NCBI RefSeq assembly: GCF_003986935.1
Contig: NZ_RJZE01000001.1
Span: 186,001 to 250,000 of the forward strand
Direction of reading: 5' to 3'
Length of the DNA: 64,000 nt
Origin: Paraburkholderia kururiensis JCM 10599 = LMG 19447
GTDB taxonomy: Bacteria > Pseudomonadota > Gammaproteobacteria > Burkholderiales > Burkholderiaceae
Positions 51,429 through 60,762 of the stretch are shown one piece after another. The notes beneath the pieces were generated by a model. It ran no database searches, was not told the origin of the DNA, and saw nothing but the letters and a program-made list of their open reading frames with translations. Each line of letters starts with the position of its first letter. Within the stretch, counting starts at the first letter, position 1. Both the position numbers and the translations under genes were made by a program.

Positions 51429-52396
51429 GAAACCCTGCCTCCCCTTCCTTGCCGGTGGTCAACGGCAGCACCGCGTCGGTACGCGCTACGCTTGCGCGCA
51501 CGCTTTCGCGTTTCGTTCCCTCCGGGCGCTCCACCGTAATCGGTGTGCCGTTCGTGTGGCTCGCGGTGTTCTTCGCGCTGCCGTTCGTGCTGGTGCTGAA
51601 AATCAGCTTCGCCGACCAGATGATGAGCATTCCGCCCTACACGGCCTTGATGAGCGTGAAGGACGGCATGGTGCACTTCGCACTGCAGCTCGGGCACTAC
51701 GCGTTCCTGTTGCAGGACAGTCTCTATATCGCCACCTACATCAGCTCGCTGAAGATGGCGGCGGTATCCACGCTGCTGTGCCTTCTCATCGGCTACCCCA
51801 TTTCGTACTACATCGCGCGCTCGGCCCCTGGCACGCGCAACATTCTGATGATGGGCGTGATGCTGCCGTTCTGGACGTCGTTCCTGATTCGCGTCTACGC
51901 CTGGATCGGCATCCTGAAAGACGACGGGCTGCTCAACCACGCGCTCATGGCCATCGGCCTCATCCACAACCCGCTGCGGCTCTATCACAGCGACGCGGGT
52001 GTCTATATCGGCATGGTGTATTCGTATCTGCCGTTCATGGTGATGCCGCTTTACGCGCACCTCGTGAAGATGGACCTCACGCTGCTGGAAGCGGCCTACG
52101 ACCTGGGCGCGAAGCCGTGGGTCGCGTTCACGCGCATCACGTTGCCGCTTTCGAAGAACGGCATCATCGCGGGCAGCCTGCTCGTGTTCATTCCCGCCGT
52201 GGGCGAGTACGTGATTCCCGAACTGCTGGGCGGCGCGGACACGTTGATGTTGGGCCGTGTGATGTGGGACGAGTTCTTCAACAACATGGACTGGCCCATG
52301 GCTTCCGCGGTAACGGTCGCAATGGTCATGCTGCTGCTCGTGCCGATGGCCGTCTTTCAGTATTACCAGGTCAAAGAACTGGGGGACGCGAAATGA
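51425..52396 (+). CDS. potH: Putrescine ABC transporter permease
   Basis: Inner-membrane permease subunit with six predicted helices in 323 residues. The coupling-loop motif EAAYDLGAKPWVAFTRITLP (EAA motif with conserved Gly) contacts PotG. The opening helix (FVWLAVFFALPFVLVLKISF) and SYLPFMVMPLYAHL are typical of PotB/PotH. Its ATG overlaps the potG stop and its stop overlaps the potI ATG. A ~35-residue hydrophilic N-terminal tail precedes the first helix. Confidence 0.95.
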   Translation: MRNPASPSLPVVNGSTASVRATLARTLSRFVPSGRSTVIGVPFVWLAVFFALPFVLVLKISFADQMMSIPPYTALMSVKDGMVHFALQLGHYAFLLQDSLYIATYISSLKMAAVSTLLCLLIGYPISYYIARSAPGTRNILMMGVMLPFWTSFLIRVYAWIGILKDDGLLNHALMAIGLIHNPLRLYHSDAGVYIGMVYSYLPFMVMPLYAHLVKMDLTLLEAAYDLGAKPWVAFTRITLPLSKNGIIAGSLLVFIPAVGEYVIPELLGGADTLMLGRVMWDEFFNNMDWPMASAVTVAMVMLLLVPMAVFQYYQVKELGDAK

Positions 52397-53307
52397 TCAA
52401 GCCCAACAAGCCGCTTTCCGTGAGCGTGCTCGCGCTCGGTTTTCTGTTTTTGTATATCCCCATCATCAGCCTCGTCGTCTACTCGTTCAACGAATCGAAG
52501 CTCGTGACGGTGTGGTCCGGCTTCTCGTTCAAATGGTACGCGGCGCTGCTTCAGGATGACGAACTACTTTCCGCCGCGTGGCTCTCGCTGAAGATTGGTC
52601 TGATGACGGCCTTCGCATCGGTGGTGATCGGCACGTGGGCCGGGTTCGTGCTGGCGCGCTTCGGGCGCTTTCGCGGCTTCACGCTGTACACCGCGATGAT
52701 CAACGCTCCGCTCGTGATTCCCGAAGTGATTCAGGGCATCTCGCTGCTGCTGCTCTTCGTGGCGATGGAGCAAATCTTGGGCTGGCCCAAGGGACGCGGC
52801 GTCTTCACGATGTGGATTGGTCACGTCATGCTGTGCGTTTCGTATGTCGCCATCATCGTGCAGTCGCGCGTGAAAGAACTCAACAAGTCGCTGGAAGAAG
52901 CCGCGCTCGATCTGGGCGCCACGCCGCTCAAGGTGTTCTTCGTGATCACCTTGCCGCTGATCTCGCAGGCGTTGATCTCGGGCTGGCTGCTCTCGTTCAC
53001 CCTTTCCATCGACGACCTCGTGCTCTCCGCGTTCCTCTCCGGGCCCGGCTCCACCACGCTGCCGCTCGTGGTGTTCTCGCGCGTGCGTCTTGGTTTGAAC
53101 CCCGAAATGAACGCGCTCGCCACGCTCTTCATCACGGCCGTGACAATCGGCGTCATCGTCGTGAACCAGTTCATGGTGGCACGTGACCGACGGCGCCTGC
53201 GCGACATGCAGATGGCCTTTTCACAGCCCTCGCCCTCGGAGCCTTCCGACACCGATTCGCCGCAACCCCGAACCGCCGCCGCGCGCAAGACGCTCGGCAC
53301 GGCCTGA
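52393..53307 (+). CDS. potI: Putrescine ABC transporter permease
   Basis: Second permease subunit, 304 residues, six helices. Characteristic parts: LGFLFLYIPIISLVVYSFNE at the start, LEEAALDLGATPLKVFFVIT as the EAA coupling loop and SFTLSIDDLVLSAFLSGPGS near the end, a PotC/PotI signature. A Ser/Pro-rich tail of ~35 residues follows the last helix. ATG overlaps the potH stop. The outer-membrane barrel gene starts 65 bases downstream. Confidence 0.95.
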   Translation: MIKPNKPLSVSVLALGFLFLYIPIISLVVYSFNESKLVTVWSGFSFKWYAALLQDDELLSAAWLSLKIGLMTAFASVVIGTWAGFVLARFGRFRGFTLYTAMINAPLVIPEVIQGISLLLLFVAMEQILGWPKGRGVFTMWIGHVMLCVSYVAIIVQSRVKELNKSLEEAALDLGATPLKVFFVITLPLISQALISGWLLSFTLSIDDLVLSAFLSGPGSTTLPLVVFSRVRLGLNPEMNALATLFITAVTIGVIVVNQFMVARDRRRLRDMQMAFSQPSPSEPSDTDSPQPRTAAARKTLGTA

Positions 53308-53372
53308 AGCAGACGCCGCACGCATTGAAGCCGAAGTTATCCGCGATACGACCGACGATAAGGAGAATCTAG

Positions 53373-54932
53373 ATGAGAAAGAAGCTAATCTGTCTGCTCG
53401 TGGCCGGGGCGTTGCCCGGTATTGCGCTCGCAGACTCCACAAGCGCACAGATCAAGGCCCTGCAGGCGCAGTTGAACGCGCTGCAAAAGGAAGTAAAGGA
53501 CCTGAAGTCGCAACTGGCCACGAAGCCGACGGCCACTGGTGCAGGCGCGGCAACTGCGGCCGCGCCCGCGCCGGTCGATATCTCGTCGCCGGACTATGGC
53601 AAGGCTCGCGCCACACTGACGAACGACGAAGTGACGGAGATGAAGCAGCAGATCGCGAACCAGCAGCTCAAGGTGGATTCGCTCACCGACGCTGCAAATA
53701 CGGGGCCGATCGCGGGTCTTTCCGTCACGGGCTACATCGATCCGACTTACGTGTATAACCGCGCGCCGGGCACGTCCTCGTTCCTGTTCGCGAATCACGA
53801 GAGCGCCTACAACTACTTCAACAGCACGTTCGGCGACCTCTATCTCGACATCAAGAAGACCTTTGGCGTAGGCCCGATGGCGCCGTCCGCCGAAATCACC
53901 TTGATGCCGAACCGCGGCAACGGCATCACGCTGCTCACCAACGAGCACGGCAACATCGGCAACAACATCCTGAACACTGCGGTGGTGAACGTGCCGCTCA
54001 CCGCGACCACGACGCTCGTGGCGGGCTTGATTCCGAGCTTTGGCGGCTACGAAGTGCAGCAGTCGAACCAGATGCTCACGCTCACGCACAACCTGCTGTA
54101 TGACTTCTCGGATCCGGGCAGCTATATCGGTATCGGCGCGAACTATACGTCGGGCAACTGGGCGTGGAAGTTCTTCCTCGGCAACGAGCAGTACCGCACG
54201 TATGGCTCCGTCACGCAGACGGGCACGAATGCGTTCGGCGATCCGATCACCACCAGCAACAAGATTCCGACCTTCACGGCGCGTGCGGACTACACGTGGT
54301 CGAGCGCGCTGGATATCGGCGGGTCGTTCAATATCGGGCGGCAGACGCTTTCGAGCGCGACGAATGCGGCGGGTCAGGTGGTGTTCGGCCCGGGCGGTCA
54401 GGCAACGAATTCGGCCGGCTACTACGTCTTCGGCGAACTCGACGCAACCTACACGCTCGCAGACGTTCAGTACAACGCCGAAGTCGACTACGGTCAGCAG
54501 CAACGCGCCGCGTTCAACGGCGGCAACGCGCAGTGGTATGGCCTGTCGCTCCTCGCGCACCGCAAGTTCAACGTGCCGGGCCTGGGACGCATGGGTGCCA
54601 CGGCGCGTTACGACCTACTCGTGGATAGCAAGAACGGCGGCGGCGGCGGCGGCATCGTGCTGGGCGGCAACGGCATGGACAGCGCCAACGGCTTCGGCAT
54701 TGGCGCAGACTGCCTGGCTGCATCGACAGTCAACGGCGGCCTCGGCTTCGAGTGCAAGGGCGCGAACCGTCAGGACGTAGCGCTGGACCTGCTGTTCTAC
54801 CCGACCCAGCAAATCACGGTGAAGGTCGAATATCGCCACGACTGGGCCAACAAGAACGTGTTCCTGCGCAACGACGGTTCGTACACGAAGAGCAACGACC
54901 TGATCGCCACGCAGTTCATCTACTCGTTCTAA
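53373..54932 (+). CDS. Outer-membrane beta-barrel protein (DUF3138-like porin)
   Basis: A 519-residue exported protein: signal peptide MRKKLICLLVAGALPGIALA, an N-terminal coiled coil (AQIKALQAQLNALQKEVKDL) as in trimeric periplasmic stalks of substrate-specific porins, an Ala/Pro linker, and a barrel of alternating strands ending in Phe (TQFIYSF). It resembles the Burkholderiales DUF3138 group. A poly-Gly loop (SKNGGGGGGIV) is notable. Position between potFGHI and puuB, before a strong terminator, suggests it admits polyamines through the outer membrane; that is inference. Confidence 0.82.
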   Translation: MRKKLICLLVAGALPGIALADSTSAQIKALQAQLNALQKEVKDLKSQLATKPTATGAGAATAAAPAPVDISSPDYGKARATLTNDEVTEMKQQIANQQLKVDSLTDAANTGPIAGLSVTGYIDPTYVYNRAPGTSSFLFANHESAYNYFNSTFGDLYLDIKKTFGVGPMAPSAEITLMPNRGNGITLLTNEHGNIGNNILNTAVVNVPLTATTTLVAGLIPSFGGYEVQQSNQMLTLTHNLLYDFSDPGSYIGIGANYTSGNWAWKFFLGNEQYRTYGSVTQTGTNAFGDPITTSNKIPTFTARADYTWSSALDIGGSFNIGRQTLSSATNAAGQVVFGPGGQATNSAGYYVFGELDATYTLADVQYNAEVDYGQQQRAAFNGGNAQWYGLSLLAHRKFNVPGLGRMGATARYDLLVDSKNGGGGGGIVLGGNGMDSANGFGIGADCLAASTVNGGLGFECKGANRQDVALDLLFYPTQQITVKVEYRHDWANKNVFLRNDGSYTKSNDLIATQFIYSF

Positions 54933-54965
54933 CGTCTTGCGTTGTAGTTTGACCTGTAGCTGAAT

Positions 54966-55001
54966 CGCGGCGCCGCACTTTTGCGGCGCCGCGTCCTCTT
55001 T
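54966..55001 (+). terminator. Rho-independent terminator after the outer-membrane barrel gene
   Basis: A perfect 12-bp stem (54966-54977 with 54982-54993) with loop CTTT, followed by TCCTCTTT. It ends the pot and barrel transcript and separates it from the two puuB genes, which begin 14 bases later and must have their own promoter or depend on read-through. Confidence 0.8.
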
Positions 55002-55014
55002 CGCATCGTCCCTC

Positions 55015-56310
55015 ATGCTCCCATTCTGCAATCAGCCTCACGTCGCGTCGTATTACGCGGCCACCGTCAACGACACCACGCGCTATCCCTCGCTCGAAGG
55101 CTCCATTGACGCCGACGTTTGCGTGATCGGCGCCGGCCTCACGGGCGTGTCCGCTGCGCTCAATCTCGCCGAACGCGGCTATTCCGTGGCCGTGCTGGAA
55201 GCGTCGAAAGTCGGATGGGCCGCGAGCGGGCGCAACGGCGGGCAAATGATTGGCGGCTTTGCCTGCGATATCGACACGTTCGCGCAATACATGAACGAAG
55301 GCGAAGTGCGGCAGATCTGGGACATGGGGCTCGAAACGCTCGCCATCGTGAAAGAGCGCGTCGCGAAGCACAACATAGATTGCGCACTGATGCCGGGCTA
55401 CCTCACGGCCGCCAACAAGCCGCGCGATGTGCTCGCTTTGCAGCACTGGCGTGACGAAGCGGCCCGGCGCTTCGGCTACGAGGGTTTTCGTTACGTAGAA
55501 GGCAGCGAGATGGGCACGTATGTGCAGTCCTCGCGCTACCTGGGCGGCCTGTTCGATCCCGACAGCGGCCACCTGCATCCGCTCAATTACACGTTGGGCC
55601 TTGCACGTGCGGCCGCGCAGAACGGTGCACGCATTTACGAAGACAGCTGTGTCATGCGACTTGTCAGCGCGAACGTCGGGCATGTGGTGGAAACCGCACG
55701 GGGCTCGGTTCGCGCGAAATTTGTCGTGCTCGCATGCAACACCTACCTCGGTGCGCTTGCGCCCGACGTGGCACGCAAGATCATGCCGGTAGGCACCTAC
55801 GTGATCGCAACGGAACCGCTCGGCGAGGCCCGCGCCCAGGCGCTGATGCCCGCGCAGGCCGCCGTGTGCGACAGCCGCTTCGTGCTCGATTACTTCCGCC
55901 CCGCGCCGGACACGCGGCTGCTGTGGGGCGGCAAGGTGAGCTATTCCACGCTCGCACCGCGCAACCTGGGCGAAGCGATGCGCCGCGATATGCTCAAGAC
56001 CTTTCCGCAACTGGCCGACGTGAAAATTGATTACGCGTGGGGCGGCTTCGTCGACATCACGATGAATCGCGCGCCGCACTTCGGGCGCATTGCGCCCACG
56101 GTCTATTTCGCGCAAGGCTTTTCGGGCCACGGCGTGAACACGACAGGACTTGCCGGCAAGCTGATTGCGGAAGCTATCGACGGACAGGCAAGCCGTTTCG
56201 ATCTGTTCGGCAAGATTCGCCACCGCGACTTTCCGGGCGGCAGCGCGCTGCGCACGCCGGCCCTCGTACTCGCGATGGCCTGGTATCGAATGAAGGATTT
56301 GCTCGGATGA
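55015..56310 (+). CDS. puuB: Gamma-glutamylputrescine oxidoreductase, copy 1
   Basis: FAD-dependent amine oxidase of the DAO family oxidising gamma-glutamylputrescine to its aldehyde. The 431 residues begin with the PuuB-like SYYAATVNDTTRYPSLEGS, then the FAD dinucleotide fold VCVIGAGLTGVSAALNLAER and SGRNGGQMIGGFACD, and end with FAQGFSGHGVNTTGLAGKL and EAIDGQASRFDLF. It starts just after a terminator and overlaps a second puuB-like gene by four bases. Confidence 0.94.
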   Translation: MLPFCNQPHVASYYAATVNDTTRYPSLEGSIDADVCVIGAGLTGVSAALNLAERGYSVAVLEASKVGWAASGRNGGQMIGGFACDIDTFAQYMNEGEVRQIWDMGLETLAIVKERVAKHNIDCALMPGYLTAANKPRDVLALQHWRDEAARRFGYEGFRYVEGSEMGTYVQSSRYLGGLFDPDSGHLHPLNYTLGLARAAAQNGARIYEDSCVMRLVSANVGHVVETARGSVRAKFVVLACNTYLGALAPDVARKIMPVGTYVIATEPLGEARAQALMPAQAAVCDSRFVLDYFRPAPDTRLLWGGKVSYSTLAPRNLGEAMRRDMLKTFPQLADVKIDYAWGGFVDITMNRAPHFGRIAPTVYFAQGFSGHGVNTTGLAGKLIAEAIDGQASRFDLFGKIRHRDFPGGSALRTPALVLAMAWYRMKDLLG

Positions 56311-57608
56311 CCTCAAGCCTCGACTCGCGCGCCGACGCGCTCGCGAGAAACTCCTGGTATGAAGCCAGCGTGCCGCGCGGCGCCGACGACCCCATGCTCG
56401 AAGGCACCGTAGATGCCGACGTGTGCGTGATAGGCGCGGGCTATGCGGGGCTTTCCGTTGCTCTCGAATGCCGCGAGCGCGGCCTCACGGTGGCCGTGGT
56501 TGACGCGCATCGCGCGGGTTGGGGCGCATCGGGCCGCAACGGCGGACAGATGCTGGCCGGCTTCGCGAAAGACGAAGTGATGGAACAGCAGTTGGGCGCC
56601 GACGGCATGCGTGCGGCGTGGGCGATGTCGGTGGAAGGCGTGGCGCTGGTGCGCGAGCGCATTGAACGCTATGGCATTGAATGCGAGTTCACGCCGGGCT
56701 ACGCGACCGTTGCGACAAAATCCAAACGCGTGCCGGATCTGCGCCACTGGATGGATGCGGCCACCACGCGCTGGGGCTACAGCGGGCTACAGTGGCTCGA
56801 CAGCAACCAGGTGCAGAGGTACGTTTCGTCGCCGCGCTACCTTGCAGGCGTCTACGATTCCTTCTCCGGGCATCTGCATCCGCTCAAGTATTGCCTGGGC
56901 CTCGCTGCCGCAGCGAGACGCGAAGGCGCGATGCTGTTCGCTCATTCGCCCGTGCTCGACGTGGTACGCGGCGCGAAGCCTGTGGTGCGCACCGCAACGG
57001 GCGAAGTGCGCTGCCGCTTCGTGGTGGCGTGCTGCAACGCGGCACCTGGCGGTGTGCTGCCGGCACCCATCGCGGCACGCATTGCGCCGGTCGCGTCGTA
57101 CATCGTCGCCACGGAACCGCTCGGCAAAGCCCGCGCCGATGCATTGATCCCCAGCCGCGCGGCCATTTGCGACAACAACTTCTTTCTCGATTACTTCAGG
57201 CTCTCGGCAGATCACCGCCTGCTGTTCGGCGGCCGTGCGAGTTCCGCTGCCGCGTCGCCCGCGCAACTGGCCGAGGCCATTCGCAAACGCATGGTGGGCG
57301 TGTTCCCGTCGCTCGACGACACGAAGGTGCAGCACACGTGGGGCGGTTTCGTCGATGTCACGCGCAACCGTGCACCGGACTTCGGCGCCATCGATCCAAA
57401 TTACTTCTACGTGCAGGGCTTTTCAGGGCACGGCGTGGCGCTCACGGGTATTGCGGGGCGTGTCGTGACGCAAGCCATCGTCGGGCAGCGCGCCGCGTTC
57501 GATCTGTTCGCGCAGATCAAACACGCGCGCTTTCCAGGCGGGCCAGCATGGCGACAGTCGGCGCTCGAACTCGGCATGTTGTATTACCGGGTGAGGGAAT
57601 GGTTGTAG
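56307..57608 (+). CDS. Gamma-glutamylputrescine oxidoreductase-like, copy 2
   Basis: A 433-residue paralogue of the preceding enzyme, in tandem and translationally coupled (ATGA). It keeps the FAD fold (VCVIGAGYAGLSVALECRER, SGRNGGQMLAGFAKDE) and the C-terminal FSGHGVALTGIAGRVV, but differs through the substrate-facing middle (for example VQRYVSSPRYLAGVYDSFSG against the equivalent in copy 1). The divergence suggests a different gamma-glutamyl amine, such as gamma-glutamyl-cadaverine or -spermidine; this is inference. Upstream activator-type repeats for the next gene begin right after its stop. Confidence 0.9.
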   Translation: MTSSLDSRADALARNSWYEASVPRGADDPMLEGTVDADVCVIGAGYAGLSVALECRERGLTVAVVDAHRAGWGASGRNGGQMLAGFAKDEVMEQQLGADGMRAAWAMSVEGVALVRERIERYGIECEFTPGYATVATKSKRVPDLRHWMDAATTRWGYSGLQWLDSNQVQRYVSSPRYLAGVYDSFSGHLHPLKYCLGLAAAARREGAMLFAHSPVLDVVRGAKPVVRTATGEVRCRFVVACCNAAPGGVLPAPIAARIAPVASYIVATEPLGKARADALIPSRAAICDNNFFLDYFRLSADHRLLFGGRASSAAASPAQLAEAIRKRMVGVFPSLDDTKVQHTWGGFVDVTRNRAPDFGAIDPNYFYVQGFSGHGVALTGIAGRVVTQAIVGQRAAFDLFAQIKHARFPGGPAWRQSALELGMLYYRVREWL

Positions 57609-57643
57609 AGCGGTGAAGCGGCTGCTTCGGCAGCAGCCGTGCT

Positions 57644-57663
57644 GTTGCTCCTCACGCAGCAGC
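57644..57663 (+). promoter_or_regulatory. Upstream activator site 1 (SfnR-type palindrome)
   Basis: GTTGCT-N8-AGCAGC, 20 bases, centred about 130 bases before the -24 element of the following sigma-54 promoter. It matches a site before the FMN-reductase gene at 17 of 20 positions. A further inverted repeat, GGCTGCT-N5-AGCAGCC (57620-57638), lies about 25 bases upstream, suitable for cooperative binding. Confidence 0.65.
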
Positions 57664-57781
57664 ACCGCAACACAACTGCACAGCGTGCAGCAGCGCCGCA
57701 GCCGTTTCGGCGCGAGTCGACGGCCGGATCAAGCGGCCTGTCGCGCGCCACGCCTCGCGCGAAGGCGCAAAACGCGCGGCA

Positions 57782-57797
57782 TGGCATAGCCAGTGCT
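57782..57797 (+). promoter_or_regulatory. Sigma-54 promoter of the SfnB/DszC-like gene
   Basis: TGGCATAGCCAGTGCT: GG and GC are separated by exactly 10 bases, with C and A after GG as in the TGGCAC-N5-TTGCW consensus. It lies 60 bases before the start codon, and a sigma-54 activator gene ends shortly downstream of the same gene. Confidence 0.8.
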
Positions 57798-57856
57798 AGA
57801 AGAGCGGACCCGCAGGTACATCGCCTGCCTCACCTCTTCACCTGACCGGCTCGCCT

Positions 57857-59125
57857 ATGAACCAGCTCACTCAACCTGCGCCTTTTCCCGCCACGTCCGC
57901 CGTCGACTACGAACAGCTCGCCGTACGATTTCGCCCCATCTTCAAACGAATCGCCGAAGGCGCCCTTCAGCGCGAACGCACACGCGCGCTGCCGTACGAG
58001 CAGATCGGCTGGCTGAAGGCTGCCGGTTTCGGCGCCGTGCGCGTGCCGCTCGAATACGGCGGTGGCGGGGCTTCGCTGCCGCAACTCACTCGCTTGCTGA
58101 TCGAACTGGCTGAAGCGGATTCCGCGCTGCCGCAGGCGCTACGCGGCCACTTCGCGTTCGTCGAAGACCGCTTGAATGCCGCGCCTGGCGCGAGCCGCGA
58201 TGCGTGGCTCGAACGCTTCGTGGCGGGCGACCTCGTCGGCAACGCGTGGACCGAAGTGGGCGACGTGAAGATTGGCGACGTCGTCACACGTGTGTCGCGT
58301 GACGGGGACCGCTGGGTAGTCAACGGTCGCAAGTACTACAGCACAGGCAGCATCTTCGCGGACTGGATCGACGTCTATGCGCGCCGCGAAGACGGCCTCG
58401 ACGTGATCGCGGCCGTGAGCACACATCAGCCCGGCGTGGGACACCGCGACGACTGGGACGGCTTCGGCCAGCGCACCACGGGCAGCGGCACGTCGACCTT
58501 CGAAAACGCCGTGGTGGAAGAGGCGAACATCATCGACTTTTCCACACGCTTCAAATATCAGACGGCGTTCTATCAGCTCGTGCTGATTGCGGTGGTCGCC
58601 GGCACGGGGCGTGCCATCGTACGCGACGTGGCCGAGGAGGTTCGCAACCGCAAACGCGTCTATAGCCACGGCAATGCGCTCGCCGTGCGCGATGACGCCC
58701 AGGTGCAACAGGTGGTGGGCGAGATCGCCGCGCGCATCTACGCGGCCGAAGCCACCGCATGGCGCGCGGCGGAAGCGGTTCAGCGCGCCTACGATACGCA
58801 CTTCGGCGAAGACCGCAAGGCCGAGCACGACGCCAACGTCCACGCAGAACTGGAGACGGCGAAAGCGCAGATCGCAGTGGCGCAACTGGTGCTGCCCGCA
58901 GCAACGGATCTGTTCAATGCGCTCGGTGCGTCGGGCACGAGCGAGCAGAAGCTGCTGGATCGCCACTGGCGCAACGCGCGAACGGCGGCGTCGCACAATC
59001 CGCTCATCTACAAGGAGCGGATCGTCGGCGACTGGGAGATCAATGGCACAGAGCCGCCCTACGTCTGGCAGATCGGCGCAGGCAAGAACGCGCAAAGCGA
59101 GCGCGCTGCCAACGCTGCCGATTAA
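57857..59125 (+). CDS. SfnB/DszC-like acyl-CoA-dehydrogenase-fold flavoprotein
   Basis: A 422-residue enzyme of the acyl-CoA dehydrogenase superfamily in the subgroup of flavin-dependent monooxygenases (DszC, SfnB, SfnC) acting on sulfur compounds. Seen: LPYEQIGWLKAAGFGAVRVP, LGNAWTEVG-type substrate strand region (residues ~130-140), WVVNGRKYYSTGSIFADWID and the C-terminal LFNALGASGTSEQKLLDRHW. It would use reduced FMN from a partner such as the MsuE-like reductase encoded nearby. Sigma-54 promoter and activator sites upstream place it in the sulfur-limitation regulon. Exact substrate unknown. Confidence 0.85.
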   Translation: MNQLTQPAPFPATSAVDYEQLAVRFRPIFKRIAEGALQRERTRALPYEQIGWLKAAGFGAVRVPLEYGGGGASLPQLTRLLIELAEADSALPQALRGHFAFVEDRLNAAPGASRDAWLERFVAGDLVGNAWTEVGDVKIGDVVTRVSRDGDRWVVNGRKYYSTGSIFADWIDVYARREDGLDVIAAVSTHQPGVGHRDDWDGFGQRTTGSGTSTFENAVVEEANIIDFSTRFKYQTAFYQLVLIAVVAGTGRAIVRDVAEEVRNRKRVYSHGNALAVRDDAQVQQVVGEIAARIYAAEATAWRAAEAVQRAYDTHFGEDRKAEHDANVHAELETAKAQIAVAQLVLPAATDLFNALGASGTSEQKLLDRHWRNARTAASHNPLIYKERIVGDWEINGTEPPYVWQIGAGKNAQSERAANAAD

Positions 59126-59158
59126 GCCCAACGTGCACACGGCGCATGTTGCCGCGTG

Positions 59159-60298
59159 CTACTTCAACGCATCGATCTCTCGCGCGCGAATGAGCCGCGC
59201 GCGCAGCACGTTGCGGCTGATGCCCAGCAGTCGCGCCGCCTGCACCTGATTCCGATGGCAGTAATCGAACGCCACGCGCATCACCATGTTCTCGATCCGT
59301 TCGAACAGCCCGTCGTGGCCTTCTTCGAGAAGCACGCGTAACGCGGCCTCCAACACACGTTCGGTGTTCGCCGCCCACTCAGGTTCGCGTTCCGGCGCAA
59401 TGCAACGCACGCGTTGCACGTCGAGCGAGGACAGCGGCAAATCCGCTTCGCCCAGCCTGTCGCGCGGGCAAACCAGCAGCGCATGATGAACCACGTTTTC
59501 GAGTTCGCGAATATTGCCGGGCCAACTGTACGCACTGAGCTTGTGTTGCGCCGCTTCGTCCAGGTCGCGCGCGCCGTGCCCGATCCGCTCGCGATAGGTC
59601 CGCATGAAATGATGGGCGAGCGGAAGAATGTCGCCGGGCCGCTCGCGCAACGCAGGCACCCCAAGCTGAACGACGTTGAGGCGATAGTAGAGGTCCTCGC
59701 GAAAGCGACCCGCCACCACCGCGTCGCGAAGATGTACGTTGGTGGCCGCCACCACCCGCACGTCGACGGGAATGCTCCTGCGCGCACCCAGCCGCACGAC
59801 CTCGCGTTCCTGCAGCACGCGCAGCAATTTCACCTGCATGGGCAGCGGCAAGTCCCCAATCTCGTCAAGAAACAGCGTGCCGCCCTGTGCCGCTTCGAAC
59901 CACCCGGGCTTCGCAGAAAGTGCGCCGGTGAATGCGCCCTTCTCATGACCGAACAACTCGCTTTCCACGAGCGATTCGGAGAGCGCCCCGCAATTCACCG
60001 CAATAAACGGCGCATCGCGCCGATGGCTCAGATGATGCACGTGACGTGCAACGAGTTCCTTGCCCGTGCCTGTCTCGCCCACGATCAGCACGTTCGCGTC
60101 ACTCGGCGCGACGAGCTGGATGCGCTCCAGCAACGCAAGCGAGCGCGGATCGGCAAACACCTGTGCAGTAGCGCGCGGCGACGCGGCGGCAGGGCTCGCA
60201 TGCGTGGAGCGCCTGTCGGGCATCGCGATGACTGAAGGTGACGTATGAGGCGCAGCTTCGTGCCGGCGATGTGCAAGGTAGTGGACGGACGGATTCAT
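59159..60298 (-). CDS. sfnR: SfnR-type sigma-54-dependent activator
   Basis: A 379-residue enhancer-binding protein without a receiver or sensory N-terminal domain, as in SfnR. The AAA+ domain (~45-275) has Walker A GETGTGKE, the sigma-54 contact loop GAFTGA, Walker [14 protein letters not shown] and an R-finger region ([16 protein letters not shown]). A Fis-type helix-turn-helix closes the protein ([20 protein letters not shown]). With no sensor domain its activity is probably set by expression level under sulfate limitation. It sits between two right-reading units that carry sigma-54 promoters. Confidence 0.9.
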   Translation of the reverse strand: MNPSVHYLAHRRHEAAPHTSPSVIAMPDRRSTHASPAAASPRATAQVFADPRSLALLERIQLVAPSDANVLIVGETGTGKELVARHVHHLSHRRDAPFIAVNCGALSESLVESELFGHEKGAFTGALSAKPGWFEAAQGGTLFLDEIGDLPLPMQVKLLRVLQEREVVRLGARRSIPVDVRVVAATNVHLRDAVVAGRFREDLYYRLNVVQLGVPALRERPGDILPLAHHFMRTYRERIGHGARDLDEAAQHKLSAYSWPGNIRELENVVHHALLVCPRDRLGEADLPLSSLDVQRVRCIAPEREPEWAANTERVLEAALRVLLEEGHDGLFERIENMVMRVAFDYCHRNQVQAARLLGISRNVLRARLIRAREIDALK

Positions 60299-60532
60299 GG
60301 CTTGGGTCTGTCGTCTATCGAAGGTGCATGGGCCGCTGCGTTGCTTTCATCGCACGCGTGCATGTCGGGCAGGTCATTCTGAACAAATCGCGGCGTCGGC
60401 AAGCGATTTTGTTTCCATAACCAAAGTCGGATTGCTGCTATGGCAGCACCGGCCGACGCTTCGGACGCGGCACGAGGTTGTTACACGGCGCATCTCGCTG
60501 CGGTAAACACCACTTAACGGCGTAGCAGCAGC

Positions 60533-60552
60533 GCTGCTCCTGGCGCAGCAGC
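60533..60552 (+). promoter_or_regulatory. Upstream activator site 2 (SfnR-type palindrome)
   Basis: GCTGCT-N8-AGCAGC with near-identical spacer to site 1, centred about 155 bases before the -24 element of the FMN-reductase promoter. The flanks contain further AGCAGC/GCTGCT half-sites (60524-60535 and 60556-60569), making a cluster. Confidence 0.65.
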
Positions 60553-60698
60553 CATGCAGCGGCGCTGCTCGCCTGCGTTCATCACGCAGCCGCATAACGA
60601 ATCCGCAGTGCGCGATATAGACGGCGTTTCGGCTTGCGCGCCTTGTCCAGCGGCCCGGCAACCCCCATGCGAACGCGGCCCGTCCGTCGCTTTCACGT

Positions 60699-60714
60699 TG
60701 GCATGCTCCTCGCA
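60699..60714 (+). promoter_or_regulatory. Sigma-54 promoter of the msuE-sfnG unit
   Basis: TGGCATGCTCCTCGCA: GG and GC 10 bases apart, TGGCATG at -24 and TCGCA at -12. It is 49 bases before the FMN-reductase start codon and downstream of the activator-site cluster. Confidence 0.82.
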
Positions 60715-60762
60715 TAGTGATCCTGACGAACCATCACTGTCTTGCGACAAGGACGCAGCCGT

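Noticed and set aside
60402..60417. Third sigma-54-like promoter, pointing to sfnR (TGGAAAC-N4-TCGCT on the minus strand)
   Set aside because: GG and GC spacing is right but the -24 element lacks the conserved C after GG; SfnR-type genes are usually not sigma-54 dependent.
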